From positions 22,733,001-22,797,000 of the forward strand of contig NC_088914.1 in assembly GCF_963576675.1 (NCBI RefSeq): DNA of 64,000 nt. Direction: 5' to 3'. Position 1 is the stretch's first letter. Every line of letters begins with the position of its first letter. This DNA is from Euphorbia lathyris (taxonomy: Eukaryota > Streptophyta > Magnoliopsida > Malpighiales > Euphorbiaceae). The notes under the pieces are model-generated. The model was not told the origin of the DNA, made no database searches, and saw only the letters and a list, made by a program, of their open reading frames with translations. The translations under genes were made by a program, and so were the position numbers. Shown piece by piece: positions 1 to 10,012 of this stretch.

Positions 1-339
1 TTTGTTTCTTCCCGAAATAATTCTCACAGTGTGTCACTCCTACGACATGTCTAGTAGATCTTTGAAGCTTCATTTTGTACGAAGTTTCCCTAAGGTCACA
101 CGGCGTGTGGCCTTACTTTAATAGCAAGTTTTGCCGAGTTCTATCATTTTTGCACATGTTTTATTTACTGTTTTGCCATTAAGATATTTGTATCTCTACT
201 ACCCTTAATGTCTTAAGGGAACGGATCACTCATTCTTCCATTGGGGACAGGTGCACCCGGGCGGCATGGCGGCTCCCTGCGCTAACGGGATATCAGGACC
301 TCTTCTTGTAGAGCCGGAAGGCAAGCATGGTTGTTTTCA
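1..339 (+). mobile_element. 3' end of a copia-like LTR (remnant)
   Basis: The stretch ends in TTTTCA directly before a consensus tRNA-Met primer site, which is how a 5' LTR ends. The other LTR boundary is outside the window. No gag follows, since host-like sequence with its own TATA box begins within 200 bases, so this is a solo or truncated remnant. Family assignment rests on the primer site only. Confidence 0.6.
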
Positions 340-351
340 TGGTATCAGAGC
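340..351 (+). other. Primer binding site, initiator tRNA-Met type
   Basis: TGGTATCAGAGC is the standard plant LTR-retrotransposon primer site complementary to the 3' end of initiator tRNA-Met. It sits immediately after the CA that closes the LTR. Sequence 352-520 downstream looks like element leader without any gag coding frame. Confidence 0.8.
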
Positions 352-525
352 CGGCCGTGTTCTCTAGGGTTTCGAGCAGGAATTTAATAGTGCATTAAAG
401 GGTATCAGGTCATTTATATTTCCTAAGGTTAAGGAGGTGTAAAAGCCTTTCAATTTTTTTTTGTCATCAAACAAACTGTTTTCCCGTAGTCATCCAAACC
501 ATTGGCATTCTCTTCTCTCTCTACC

Positions 526-536
526 TATATATAATA
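526..536 (+). promoter_or_regulatory. TATA box of the small secreted-protein gene
   Basis: TATATATAATA lies about 60 bases before the ATG at 592, after a CT-rich stretch (508-522). Transcription would start near 556-565 and give a leader of about 30 bases. This is typical plant core-promoter spacing. Confidence 0.55.
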
Positions 537-591
537 AGCTTAAGGCATAGCAATAAGCAAGACAATATTGAAGACATAGCAGAAAAAAGAG

Positions 592-870
592 ATGGGTTCA
601 GAAATGTGGTGGAAGGTGGTAGTCGTAGGGTTGATAGTAGTGGCAACTACTCTTGGTGATGGTCGGATGCTTGTTAATAATGAAGAATTAGGAAAGTTTG
701 ATGATACTAAAATGAAGATGTCAGAAGAAACGAAAGATAAAATACAGCCATTTCCATTTCCAGATACACCTCCATTCCCATTCCCATTCAAGGATCCATT
801 TCACCCATTTAAGAACATGCCTCCTTTTTCTGGTAATCCTTACATCCCCATCACACCCACTTCACCTTAA
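592..870 (+). CDS. Small secreted Pro/Phe-rich protein, unknown function
   Basis: A 92-residue frame starts with ATG in an A-rich purine context and ends in TAA. Residues 1-24 form a signal peptide: a short charged start, then a hydrophobic run (VVVVGLIVVATT) ending in small residues. The middle (25-50) is charged and Lys/Glu/Asp-rich. The C-terminal part (51-92) is rich in PF and PFP repeats with several prolines and ends PTSP. There is no cysteine, so it is not a cysteine-rich peptide or lipid-transfer protein. A TATA box precedes it and an AT-rich 3' region follows. It may be a secreted peptide precursor or wall-associated protein. I do not recognise a family. It is the only intact host-like frame in the window. 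Confidence 0.6.
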   Translation: MGSEMWWKVVVVGLIVVATTLGDGRMLVNNEELGKFDDTKMKMSEETKDKIQPFPFPDTPPFPFPFKDPFHPFKNMPPFSGNPYIPITPTSP

Positions 871-1128
871 TACTATTTACTATCTATCCATATGCCATCT
901 ATAAATAATTGTTCACATATATATATATATATATAGGGGAGGGATCAAGTGAGAATCCTCCCTTAGGTGAGGACACTTTGTTAGGTAAGAACACTCAAAA
1001 CTACGTCGTTTTGACTATAAAAATCAATTAAAATAAATAAAAAACACTAACTGCTACTTGTGGGATTCAAACTTGGGCTCTCTTATCTACACTCCACCCT
1101 ACTGACCACTAAGACAATTACTTCTTTT

Positions 1129-1461
1129 GAGCATCTCCAATGGAGTATGATAAACCACTCAATATACTCCATTGTATCATACTCTCCCATTGGAGAGAGT
1201 ATGATAAAAAGTAATGATTATCAACCACTCAATGTTTATTGAGCTTTTGCTTATTTTTATATATATATATTTTTTTATTTTTAAAATAATATGATTGGTT
1301 TAATTAATTGGTGGATCCTTTGTGATTGGTGGGTCCATTATGATTGAGTAGTTATAGAGTTTAACCATTGGAGTTACATAGTTTAATAAAATGAAGTTTA
1401 TTAAATTGATGATGTGGCATGTACATTGAGTGGTTGGGAGTATAAACCATTGGTGATGCTC
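1129..1461. mobile_element. MITE nested in the left arm
   Basis: The element starts GAGCATCTCCAATGG and ends CCATTGGTGATGCTC, an imperfect 15-bp terminal inverted repeat typical of abundant plant MITEs. The sequence to its left and right corresponds to contiguous sequence in the opposite arm of the host element. It therefore inserted after that element formed. There is no coding capacity. Confidence 0.75.
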
Positions 1462-1549
1462 TATCACACGCGTTGCTTAATATAACATTGTACTACTAGC
1501 TTCTATTGTTTAATATTTGACGCATGCACTTATTAATATCGATTAAATA

Positions 1550-1651
1550 TGCATAATAATGAATTATTAATAGAAAAAAAAGAAATGTGCATAATAATGA
1601 ATTATTAATAGAAAAAAAAAGAAATGTGCATAATAATGAATTATTAATAGA
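1550..1651. repeat. Three tandem 38-39 bp units
   Basis: Units begin at 1550, 1588 and 1627 with TGCATAATAATGAATTATTA followed by an A-rich tract. About 1.5-2 matching units recur inverted near 2945-3000 in the other arm. The open frames on the minus strand here are low-complexity and not genes. Confidence 0.8.
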
Positions 1652-2046
1652 ATGAAAATGAGAAAAACAAAAAACACGAAAAACTTGAAAAAAATGCAAT
1701 AAAAAAGACGAAAAACAAAAAAATCGTGATGGAAATATTTCATCACGTTTTTCGAGTTTTTCGTTTTTCGTATTTTCAAGTTTTAACGTTTTTTCATTTT
1801 TAATGTTTTCTAGTTTTTTTTTTTTTGTTTTATCGTTTAATAAGAATTGTGCATAATAAGTATTAATAACAAAATGCAAGAGTTAGTCGTAATGAGGATT
1901 CATGTCTATTATTTATGTAATGCTCATTACATAAATTTGTAAAGAAAACTTGAGTGATGTATTTGTGATTCTAAAATCTAAGAACATGCTCTAATTTCTT
2001 ATTTATTTAATTCCTTTATATTTTTGTAATTTATACTATATAAGAA

Positions 2047-2680
2047 AATATATTTTTTAAAACATACGTTAGAACATATATTTTAACTTTTAAAACACAA
2101 ACTATGAAGTTTAGAACGTACGACATATTTTTTAGAACATACGATATGTTTTTTAGAACATGTGTTATGTTTTTTCGAACATGAGTTATAAATTATATTA
2201 TAGAACAAATGAAAAAACGATCCAGATATCTACTGATTTTTTTAGAACATTATACTTAATTTTTGAAACACAAACTATATATTTTTTTTAAAAACGTTAG
2301 AACATATATTTTAACTTTTAAAACACGAACTATGAAGTTTAGAACATACGACATATTTTTTAGAACATAAGTTATGTTTTTTAGAACATGTGTTATGTTT
2401 TTTCGAACATGAGTTATAAATTATATTATAGAACAAATGAAAAAACGATCGAGATATCTACTGATTTTTTTTATAACATTATACTTAATTTTTGGAACAC
2501 AAAATATAAACTTTAGAACATACGTTATATTTTTTAGAACATACGTTATGTTATTTAGAATATGAGTTATAAATTATATTATAGAATAAATGCAAAAATG
2601 GTCCATATATTTACTATTTTTTTTAAAACATTATACTTAATTTTTAGAACACAAATTATAAAGTTTAGAACATATGTAAC
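2047..2680. repeat. Degenerate direct repeat, about 225 bp, nearly three copies
   Basis: Copies starting near 2064, 2291 and 2515 share TTTAGAACATACG-type blocks, TCGAACATGAGTTATAAATT and a following ACTGATTTTTTT stretch. The third copy is shortened by the hairpin element at 2684. This forms the core of the surrounding long-TIR element. Nothing coding is seen. Confidence 0.65.
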
Positions 2681-2683
2681 AAT

Positions 2684-2835
2684 GGTGCCTTCTATGGTTA
2701 CTTTATTTTTGACAAAGTACCATTACTTGGTGTGTTTTCACCGTTGGATGATGGAGTGTAAAATTAATCCAATGGTGAAAACACACAAAGTAAGGCTTAC
2801 TTTGTCAAAAACAAAGTAAGCATAGCTTTTACCAT
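2684..2835. mobile_element. Hairpin MITE, 152 bp
   Basis: Two arms of about 65 bases, each containing the motif GACAAAGTA and GTGTGTTTTCACC, pair with a short loop near 2755. GTAACAAT flanks it on both sides (2676-2683 and 2836-2843), an apparent 8-bp target duplication that would fit a hAT-type MITE. A related hairpin occurs at 6848-6960. Confidence 0.65.
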
Positions 2836-3165
2836 GTAACAATATTTAGAACATCGTCCTTAACATTTTAAAATATAAATTACAAAAATATAGAAGAATT
2901 AAATAAATAAGAAATTAGAGCATGTTCTTAGAATTTTTTCTATTAATAATTCATTATTATGCACATTTCTTTTTTTCCTATTAATAATTTATTATTATGC
3001 ATATTTAATCGATATTAATAAGTGCATGTATCAAATATTAAACAATAGAAGCTAAAAGGGCAATGATATATTAAGCAGCGCACGACATAATATACATGAA
3101 AAGCAATTGGCTCAGTGGTAAGCAATGTGAAGTGTAGTTGAGGAGTCCAAGGTTCAAACCCCCTA

Positions 3166-3506
3166 TAAGCAATGGTGATTTTTTTTTAATTTTCCTACTC
3201 AAAACTACGTAGTTTTGAGTGTTCTCACCATAAGGAAGTGTCATCACCTAAAAAAGGGTTCTCACAAGAGCCCTCCCCTATAAGCAATGGTGGTTTTTTT
3301 TTAATTTTCCTACTCAAAACTACGTAGTTTTGAGTGTTCTCACCATAAGGAAGTGTCATCACCTAAAAAAGGGTTCTCACAAGAGCCCTCCCCTATAAGC
3401 AGTAGTGATTTTTTTTTTAATTTTCCTACTCAAAACTACGTAGTTTTGAGTGTTCTCACCATAAGAAAGTGTCATCACCTAAAAAAGGGTTCTCACAAGA
3501 GCCCTC

Positions 3507-3511
<5 letters not shown>
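3166..3511. repeat. Right terminus of the long-TIR element, three tandem 115-bp copies
   Basis: Units start at 3166, 3281 and 3396 and are nearly identical. Each runs from TAAGCA through a T tract, ACTCAAAACTACGTAGTTTT and GGGTTCTCACAAGAG to CCCTCCCCTA. Each therefore contains a complete element end. Confidence 0.85.
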
Positions 3512-3544
<33 letters not shown>

Positions 3545-3549
<5 letters not shown>

Positions 3550-3955
3550 TTAATTACATGAAACAAGTATTATTCTTTTAAAAGTAGTATAAATAGGTAG
3601 AGAGAAAACAGAGGAGAAAATGGTGATTTTTTTTTTAATTTTCCTACTCAAAACTACGTAGTTTTGAGTGTTCTCACCATAAGGAAGTGTCATCACCTAA
3701 AAAAGGGTTCTCACAAGAGCCCTCCCCTATAAGCAGTAGTGATTTTTTTTTTTAATTTTCCTACTCAAAACTACGTAGTTTTGAGTGTTCTCACCATAAG
3801 AAAGTGTCATCACCTAAAAAAGGGTTCTCACAAGAGCCCTCCCCTATATATATATATATATATGTGAGACAACACTTTCTCCTCTGTTTTCTCTCTACCT
3901 ATTTATACTACTTTTAAAAGAATAATACTTGTTTCATGTAATTAATATTTATATA
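3545..3955. repeat. Inverted duplication enclosing two more terminal units
   Basis: About 75 bases at 3545-3620 (GAAACAAGTATTATTC..., TATAAATAGGTAGAGAG) recur as the reverse complement at about 3873-3950. Between them are two further copies of the 115-bp terminal unit (3621-3845) and a TA run. The right arm carries additional sequence (GTGAGACAACAC) and looks like the original flank. The left arm looks like an inverted copy. A template-switch or an assembly artefact could both produce this. Confidence 0.7.
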
Positions 3956-4156
3956 TATATATATGTATATGTTAGTTTTCCCCATGTTAATAATGTTATA
4001 TCATGGTACTTGATGCTTGTTGGTTTTAACATCTCCCTAGCATTGTTCCATTTTATTCATAACTAGTCTCTAACTAGAGAAGAACTTCAATTTGATAATG
4101 AAAATATTAGTTAAATTCACCTTCTAAGAAAATAATGTTTAGAAGTAAATTTTATA

Positions 4157-5357
4157 CACTACAAGAATTCAAGCTTGTTGCGACAATTTAATTTGTCAAA
4201 ATAAGTTATATTTTTATCATGAGAAACTTCTTGTTACAAAGTGTGTTGTCACCATCCTAGTCACAATAAGCCCGTCTTAATAAGTTTTTAGTGACAAAAT
4301 TGTATTACCTCATAATTAGTTTTTAATTATTGTTACAACTATAATTTGTCATTAATCTAGCTATTATGACAAAATTTAAATAACCGTGAAATATGATTTA
4401 TTGTGACTACATAATGTAGCAAGAAAAATGTTACATACACACCCCCCCATTCGCAAATGCCCATTGGGCTTGCAGCTTGTACAACACAGGCCCAACCCGC
4501 TAAATCGTAAATCCTATATTAATCTCTGACACACCTCCACATGCAAATTCTCATTGGGTGGCCCAACCCGCCATGTGTTTTTAATTCTACAAATTTATGA
4601 GGTTGCCAGGACTCGAACCCTCGACCGTTTGGTCCAAGCAACTCTAATACCATGTCATGAAACCGTTTGAACTAAAAGCTCAAGATGATTAAGGCTTAAT
4701 CGTATATCTTATATTAATCTCTGACACATTCTAATCCCCAAATAAATATGAAAATTTATAAATTGATTTTCGAAACAATATATTAGTCTAATTTGATAAA
4801 TATTACTATCATAATTAGGTTTTGTTTTTTCATTTTTTTACTAATTGTAATTTTGTCATAATAAGTACATTAATTGCGAAAACAATTATTTTATCGTATG
4901 AATGTTTCGTTACATCTTTATATATTTATGACAAAAATGATGTGGCAATTTGTTTTTATCATAATACGTATTAAGTTCTACTTTCTTGTGATAAATATTT
5001 CGACAAAATATTTTTTCTCACGATTTCTTTTGGTTTTTTTACATTTTCTTACTAATTATTATTTGATCACAATAAATATATTAGTTGTGATAAAAAATTA
5101 TTTTTACGTATGAATTTTTATCACAACCTTATGTATTTATGACAAAAATGTGTGACATTTTTTTTTTGTCATAATATCGATTGACTGGTGATTTATTGTG
5201 ATAAATATTTGGACGAAATATTATTTTGTCATAATTTTGTTTGGAATTTTCAAATGTTTTTACTAATTATTTTTTTGTCACAATAAGTACATTAATTGTG
5301 ACAAAATTTATTTTCTCAGACGAATTTTCGTCACAATATTAGATATTTGTTGTAGTG
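4157..5357. mobile_element. Non-autonomous CACTA element, 1201 bp, TSD ATA
   Basis: It starts CACTACAAGAATTC and ends GATATTTGTTGTAGTG, the terminal inverted repeat that defines CACTA (En/Spm-type) elements. The 3-bp target duplication ATA is exact at 4154-4156 and 5358-5360. The right half contains three degenerate subterminal repeats of about 211 bp beginning near 4840, 5050 and 5262 (TACTAATT...GTCACAATAAGTAC). There is no transposase. A TRIM-like insertion occupies 4432-4735. Confidence 0.9.
4432..4735 (-). mobile_element. TRIM-like miniature LTR element
   Basis: On the minus strand, TGTCAGAGATTAATATA occurs twice (about 4726 and 4530) as terminal direct repeats. An imperfect tRNA-Met primer site (TGGTATTAGAGTTGC, about 4645) follows the first. 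The body contains a tRNA-like GGTTCGAGTCC. No protein is encoded. This matches terminal-repeat retrotransposons in miniature. A SINE is the alternative. A relative lies at 28458-28740. Confidence 0.55.
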
Positions 5358-5469
5358 ATAAGACTTATTAAGAAAAAATTATGATAAAAGCATCTAAAAG
5401 GTAACAATATGAATATATTAATAAAAACATTAATTAAATTGAGAGAGAACAGTTATTTAGGCATAACAG

Positions 5470-5885
5470 TCAAATTTGACCTAACATTTTAGTGAAGTGC
5501 AAATTTGATCATAATGTATGGAATGGTCTAATTTAATTCTAACATTTCCAAGTAAGATCAATTTTAGTCATACGTGACATTCCAAATAAGTTTGTCGATA
5601 AATTTTGAGTAGTTTCAGACATTTTTAGTTGGCTATTTGTAACTATATTAGTAACACAGTAAACATTATTTTAGACATTTTGATAAAAAAATTGTGATTA
5701 ACTTACATGTATCTGACTTAATCGATGTTTAGAATGTGTGATATGATAATTAAATAATAGTCAAACAAGTTTTTTTAAATTTTCGGGTACATAATTTTAC
5801 TTGAAAACATTATGATTAAATTTGTACCGTTTCGTATGTTAGGATCATATCTGCACTTCAGAAAAAATATTAGGGTCAAATTAAG
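5470..5885. mobile_element. Inverted-repeat MITE
   Basis: Left-arm motifs (AAATTTGACC, GAAGTGCAAATTTGATC) are mirrored in the right arm (GATCATATCTGCACTTC, GGGTCAAATT). The arms span about 75 bases and the centre is AT-rich. There is no coding capacity, and the ends and target duplication are not sharp. Confidence 0.55.
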
Positions 5886-6049
5886 AGGTTAACCCATCCA
5901 TTTAAATATTAAAAAAAATATGTGAAGTAATTTTAAATTAATAAATTTGATTTCAGAATAAAGAAATTAATAAATTAAAGTTGTTTGTGGAAAAAGATTT
6001 CAAATTCCACCCACTTAAATATATATACATGGATGAAGAGATAAAGAAC

Positions 6050-6790
6050 TTTCACTGTGACTATGTCACTTTACGACTCTTTTTTAGCAACGCTTTTTAA
6101 TATGTGTATTCATATTTTCCAAATTTAGCTACGCTTTTGTTTTTGTGTTGGATTTTATTATCACTTAACGACACTTTTTATTATTTGATGGCATTTTTAA
6201 AAAATTAATTACGTTTTTAAGAAATGAATCGTTATTTAATTTTTATCGTTAAGAACACTTAGAATTTGCGTCGTGAGAAAGTGTCCTAATAGTTTGATTA
6301 TCTCCGTAACTAAAAATTCAACCACACTTTTTAAGTTTGCATCGTCTTTTTTAATTACTTAATGACACTTTGAATTTTTTGTTGGCATGTTTTAAATTTT
6401 AACTACACATTTAGAAAAAAAGCATCAGTTTTTTTTTAATCTATATAATTTATAGACAATTTAAGTTTTGCGACTACAAAAAGTGTTCTTATATTTTTTT
6501 TAGCAGAAGGCGTTTTCTAATCTTGTCTCAATATTTAAAAATTCAACCACATTTTTTTATAATCACTTAACGACATTTTAACAACAAATTTGGAAAAAAG
6601 CCTCAATATGTTTTTTAATGTTAAAGACAGTTTATATTTTGTGTGGATAAAAAATGTTCCAATATTTTTAAATTTAAAGACACTTTTTATTTTTGTCCTC
6701 GTATTTAAAAGTTCAACCATACTTTTTTATGTGGCTTTTAATAATCACTTAATGGATATTTTAATTTTTTTGTTGGTATTTTTATAAATT
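6050..6790. repeat. Degenerate tandem repeat, about 195-200 bp, four copies
   Basis: The phrase AATCACTTAACGACACTTTT or variants recurs near 6160, 6353, 6560 and 6750, each followed by a T-rich block with TTGGCATTTTT. It resembles decayed subterminal arrays of a DNA transposon. No ends and no genes are visible. Short AT-rich open frames here are chance. Confidence 0.5.
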
Positions 6791-6847
6791 TATGTATATA
6801 TGCACCTACATTTCTTTTTTATATCAAATTTTATCTAGATGTATTAT

Positions 6848-6960
6848 TAGTATATTACGGTTAGGCTATGCTTACTTTGTTTTGGAAAAAATAAGCCTAT
6901 TTTGTCAAAAGCAAAATAGAGCCTACTTTGTCAAAAACAAAGTAAGCATAAAAGGCCCCT
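6848..6960. mobile_element. Hairpin MITE related to 2684-2835
   Basis: GCTATGCTTACTTTGTTTT at the left pairs with AAAACAAAGTAAGCAT at the right, and GCCTA(T/C)TTTGTC motifs lie inside. Arm sequences match those of the 2684-2835 hairpin, so both belong to one family. Confidence 0.6.
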
Positions 6961-7022
6961 ACTATATTAATTACTATTTAAAAAGTAATAATGATAATAA
7001 ATCTCGTTAAATTATATCATAA

Positions 7023-7975
7023 AGGAAAAAACGCCATTTAGTGGAGGCTGATACTTGCAGTAGATGCAAATGTCAGGCTGAAACTATTTGCCATTCTCTT
7101 AGAGACTGTAAGAAGAGCAACAAGGTTTGGAGGGAAGTCCTCCCGAGCTATGTGCTTCCAAAATTCTTGGTTTATCCTGCTCAGAATTGGTTCATTGATG
7201 GGGTCAAAGGTTTGTTATTACCTGAGCTTGAACATGGTGATATTCTCTTTGCTGTTGTTTGTCACCAGCTGTGGCAGTGGAGGAATGCGGATATCTTTGG
7301 AGAAGGAGCACCTACCTTTCCTAACTTTCTTGCCTTTTTTTCTAAAAAAATCAATTCTATTATTGAGAGCTTTAAGGATGAGGGTTTACCTTTTACTTGC
7401 CAGAAGAAGGTGGTTCAGTTATTGGGTTGGAGCAAACCCGGGGAAGGGACTGTGAAATTAAATACTGATGGCTCCTGTCTTTCGGATAGAAGGATCACAG
7501 CTGGTGGAGTCTTGAGAGACGCTGGAGGTGCTTGGGTGTCTGGCTTTGCTCAGAACCTAGGAGTGGGTTCTTTTTTCTCTGCTGAGCTCTGGGGAATATT
7601 CTCTGGGCTTAGACTCGCTAAGAACTAAAAAGGTTGATTGTGGAATCCGACAACCTTGAAGCTGTGAAGATTATCTCTGATAATAAGTCTTGTCTAGGCA
7701 GCCAGAATTTACTTAAAGGGATCAAAAGGCTTTGTTCTTCCTTTGACACAATCAGTTTTGGGCATGTTTTCAGAGAACAGAACAAGGTTGTCGACCGCCT
7801 TGCGGCTGAGGGCCAAGAGAGGATGATTGGGGTCTCTACCTTCTCGTCACCTCCGGACTTCATTCTGCCTTTACTTTCAGCTGATCAAGTTGGGGTTAAC
7901 TTTCTCAGACTAATCCCGGGTTAATTTTTTCTGTTTCTTTGTTGTTTTTCTTCCTTTGCCTACCAAAAAAAATAA
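7023..7975 (+). pseudogene. L1-type LINE ORF2 C-terminal fragment (zf-RVT and RNase H)
   Basis: The first frame (7023-7628) contains the CSRC...CHSLRDC zinc-binding motif of plant LINE reverse transcriptases. It then has the start of a plant LINE RNase H domain (KLNTDGS with the first Asp, AELWGIF with the Glu). A one-base loss near 7626 shifts the frame. The domain then continues at 7634-7924 with VESDNLEA (third catalytic residue) and REQNKVVDRLA (last Asp). There is no ATG, since the apparent start at 7041 is GTG. The whole endonuclease and RT are missing. A short A-rich tail follows the stop at 7924. It is a 5'-truncated LINE copy. Confidence 0.85.
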
Positions 7976-8180
7976 ATGAAAAAAATCCTATTGATTTCTC
8001 TCTTTTATACAGAAAATTTATTTGTCAATTTTTAGTGACCTATTTTATAATTATGCTATATTTTCTATATTTGTTTTCTATAGACTCTCTTCTCTTTTTT
8101 ATTTTAAATATAAATAAAAGAAATTATATAAAAGATAAAAAAAAAAGTTAAACTAGCATGTTAACCTATAATATAAAATA
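7976..8180. other. AT-rich spacer
   Basis: This is AT-rich sequence after the LINE tail. I see no gene, repeat or regulatory site in it. Confidence 0.5.
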
Positions 8181-8742
8181 GACCTAATACATTACCAGCT
8201 CCATGAACTCGTCCAAAATAGTAAATTGCCTTCCTGAACTTGTAAGTGTCTCACGAGCTTCCTAAACTTGCTTATTTCGTATCACCAGCTCCCTAAACTT
8301 GTCCATAAAAATAGATTAGCTCCCTGAACTTTGCAAGTGTCTCACCAACTCCCTAAACTTGTTTATTTTGTAACAACTACATACAAAAGTTATTAAACCT
8401 AAATCCTAAAAATACGTCTTTATCTATTCGAAAGGTAATTTTTTCGCTTCTCCTACTTTTCAACCTATTATAAGAGTTAGTGATGCAAGTTTGAGAGATT
8501 GAATGGATGACGATAGAGAGTTACTATTATGATTTTTGTATTTAGTTGTTACAGAATAAACAAGTTTAGGGACTTGGTGAGACACTTGCAAAGTTTGGGG
8601 AGCTAATCTAATTTTATGGATAAGTTTAGGGAGCTGGTGATATCAAATAAGCAAGTTTAAGGAACTGGTGAGATACTTGCAAAATTTAGGAAGCCAATCT
8701 ACTATTTTAGACAAGTTCAGGGAACTGGTGATGTATCAGGCC
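8181..8742. mobile_element. Long-arm MITE with TATAAAAT flanks
   Basis: Terminal sequences G(A/G)CCT(A/G)ATACAT(T/C)ACC are inverted at both ends. Arms rich in CTCCCTAAACTTG / CAAGTTTAGGGAG extend about 230 bases. TATAAAAT stands at 8172-8179 and 8743-8750, an 8-9 bp target duplication that suggests a Mutator- or hAT-type MITE. It has no coding capacity. Confidence 0.7.
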
Positions 8743-9365
8743 TATAAAATTGTTTGTGGATTAAATCTTGCTCCACAATTAAGCTCCATTTGCAAAAAGA
8801 AAATCTAATCACTCCCACTATTAACTAACCTAATCTCTTATCATATCATGACTCAGCCGTCTTCTCCTCCATGATTTCACCTCTTCTCCTCATGTCTCGT
8901 ATTTCACTATCTCTATCTGAATCTTGCCTCCTGTAACAGTAAATTCAATTCCTCTTTCAATTTCACTTCCAAGTTCAGGGAACTGGTGATGTATCGGGCC
9001 TATAAAATTGTTTGTGGATTAAATCTTGCTCCACAATTAAGCCCCATTTGCAAAAAGAAAATCTAATCACTCCCAAGTTTAGAGGAATTGAATCTACTAT
9101 TTTGGACAAGTTCAGGGAACTGGTGATGTATCAGGCCTATAAAATTGTTTGTGGACTAAATCTTGTTCCGCAATTAAGCCCCATTTGCAAAAATAAAATC
9201 TAATCACTCCCACTATTAACTAACCTAATCTCTTATCATATCATGACTCATCCGTCTTCTCCTCCATGATTTCACCTATTCTCCTCGTGGCTCGTATTTC
9301 ACTATCTCTATCTGTATCTTGCCTCCTGTAACAGTAAATTCAATTCCTCTTTCAATTTCACTCCC
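8715..9365. repeat. Tandem direct repeat, 258-bp unit, one copy internally deleted
   Basis: GTTCAGGGAACTGGTGATGT starts at 8715, 8973 and 9110. The first and third units share a long stretch (ACAATTAAGC, CCGTCTTCTCCTCCATGATT, TGCCTCCTGTAACAGT). The middle unit keeps only its first ~100 bases. The unit begins inside the right arm of the 8181-8742 MITE, so the duplication happened after that insertion. Confidence 0.8.
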
Positions 9366-9837
9366 AATTTTAATAATTAACATGAGAGGCGGGAATCGAG
9401 ATGCTTTTGGACAACAAATAAAAAGGATAACGAATACTAAGATTATCTTTTAGGATGTGCAACATCCTAGTCTTGTGAGTTACTTTGTATATCTGTTTCG
9501 ATTTTTTTTATAGTCCAAGATAGTGAATAACCTTTGAGTTTCTTTATTCTTTGAAGTCATTGGGAAAACTGAATCATCACCTGGCTTATGCTGAGTCTGC
9601 TACGGAATCAGAGACGGATCTACAGTGGGGGCAACGGGGCACTTACCTCCACTGAGATTTTGAGAAAGAACAAACCATGTGTATTAATTTTTTATTTTTA
9701 AAGGTTGCCCCAGAGATTCCATTGAAGACCACCTGAAGAAGCTGCGCAGACAAGGAAGCAGAAAGATAAAAGTTAGGTCTAATTATTGTGTCTGATTTAA
9801 TTACACAAAACGAAGTGGAACGACGTCGTTTTGTTTA
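9366..9837. other. Unassigned intergenic sequence
   Basis: No gene is seen. CAGAGACGGATCTACAGTGG near 9608 resembles a terminal sequence common in plant hAT elements, but I find no matching inverted end. CGACGTCGTTTTG near 9820 is a short palindrome often seen in plant transposon flanks. Confidence 0.35.
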
Positions 9838-10012
9838 CAGTAAAACCTCTATATAGGAATACACTTGGAACCGGGCTATTTGTATAACAATTGAGATGTT
9901 ATTACTAAACAGAGTTCGGTCATAGAGGTTATTACCAAATTGGGACCGAGTTTTTTTATAACAAAATAGAGGTTATTCCTATATAGAGTATTCCTATATA
10001 GAGGCTTTGCTG
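9838..10012. mobile_element. Emigrant/Lemi-like (pogo-type) MITE, 175 bp, TA flanks
   Basis: It starts CAGTAAAACCTCTATATAGG and ends CCTATATAGAGGCTTTGCTG, the terminal repeat of the Emigrant/Lemi1 pogo-related MITE group. TA dinucleotides at 9836-9837 and 10013-10014 are the expected target duplication. It has no coding capacity. Confidence 0.85.

Larger units (their letters stand above)
936..3511. mobile_element. Long-TIR DNA transposon, non-autonomous, with triplicated right end
   Basis: The left end (GGGGAGGG..., 936) matches the reverse complement of the right end (...CCCTCCCC, 3509). The match continues inward through ACTCAAAACTACGT, a tRNA-like stretch (about 1060-1120 and 3105-3165) and a GCATAATAATGAATTATTAA block (about 1490-1650 and 2945-3060). 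Arms are therefore several hundred bases long. Both ends abut TA dinucleotide runs, so the target duplication is unreadable. No transposase is present. A MITE (1129-1461) splits the left arm. Superfamily is uncertain, with Mutator-like the best guess. Confidence 0.7.

Noticed and set aside
540..791. Frame on the minus strand opposite the secreted-protein gene
   Set aside because: It mirrors the PF-repeat coding region (Gly/Asn-rich) and lacks promoter or signal features; it is a shadow of the plus-strand gene.
3105..3175. Possible tRNA gene
   Set aside because: A-box- and B-box-like motifs are present, but I could not form acceptor or anticodon stems, and the sequence is part of a transposon arm.
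7041..7043. Start codon of the LINE RNase H fragment
   Set aside because: The codon is GTG; the frame simply continues upstream to a stop at 7020, so no true start exists in this truncated copy.
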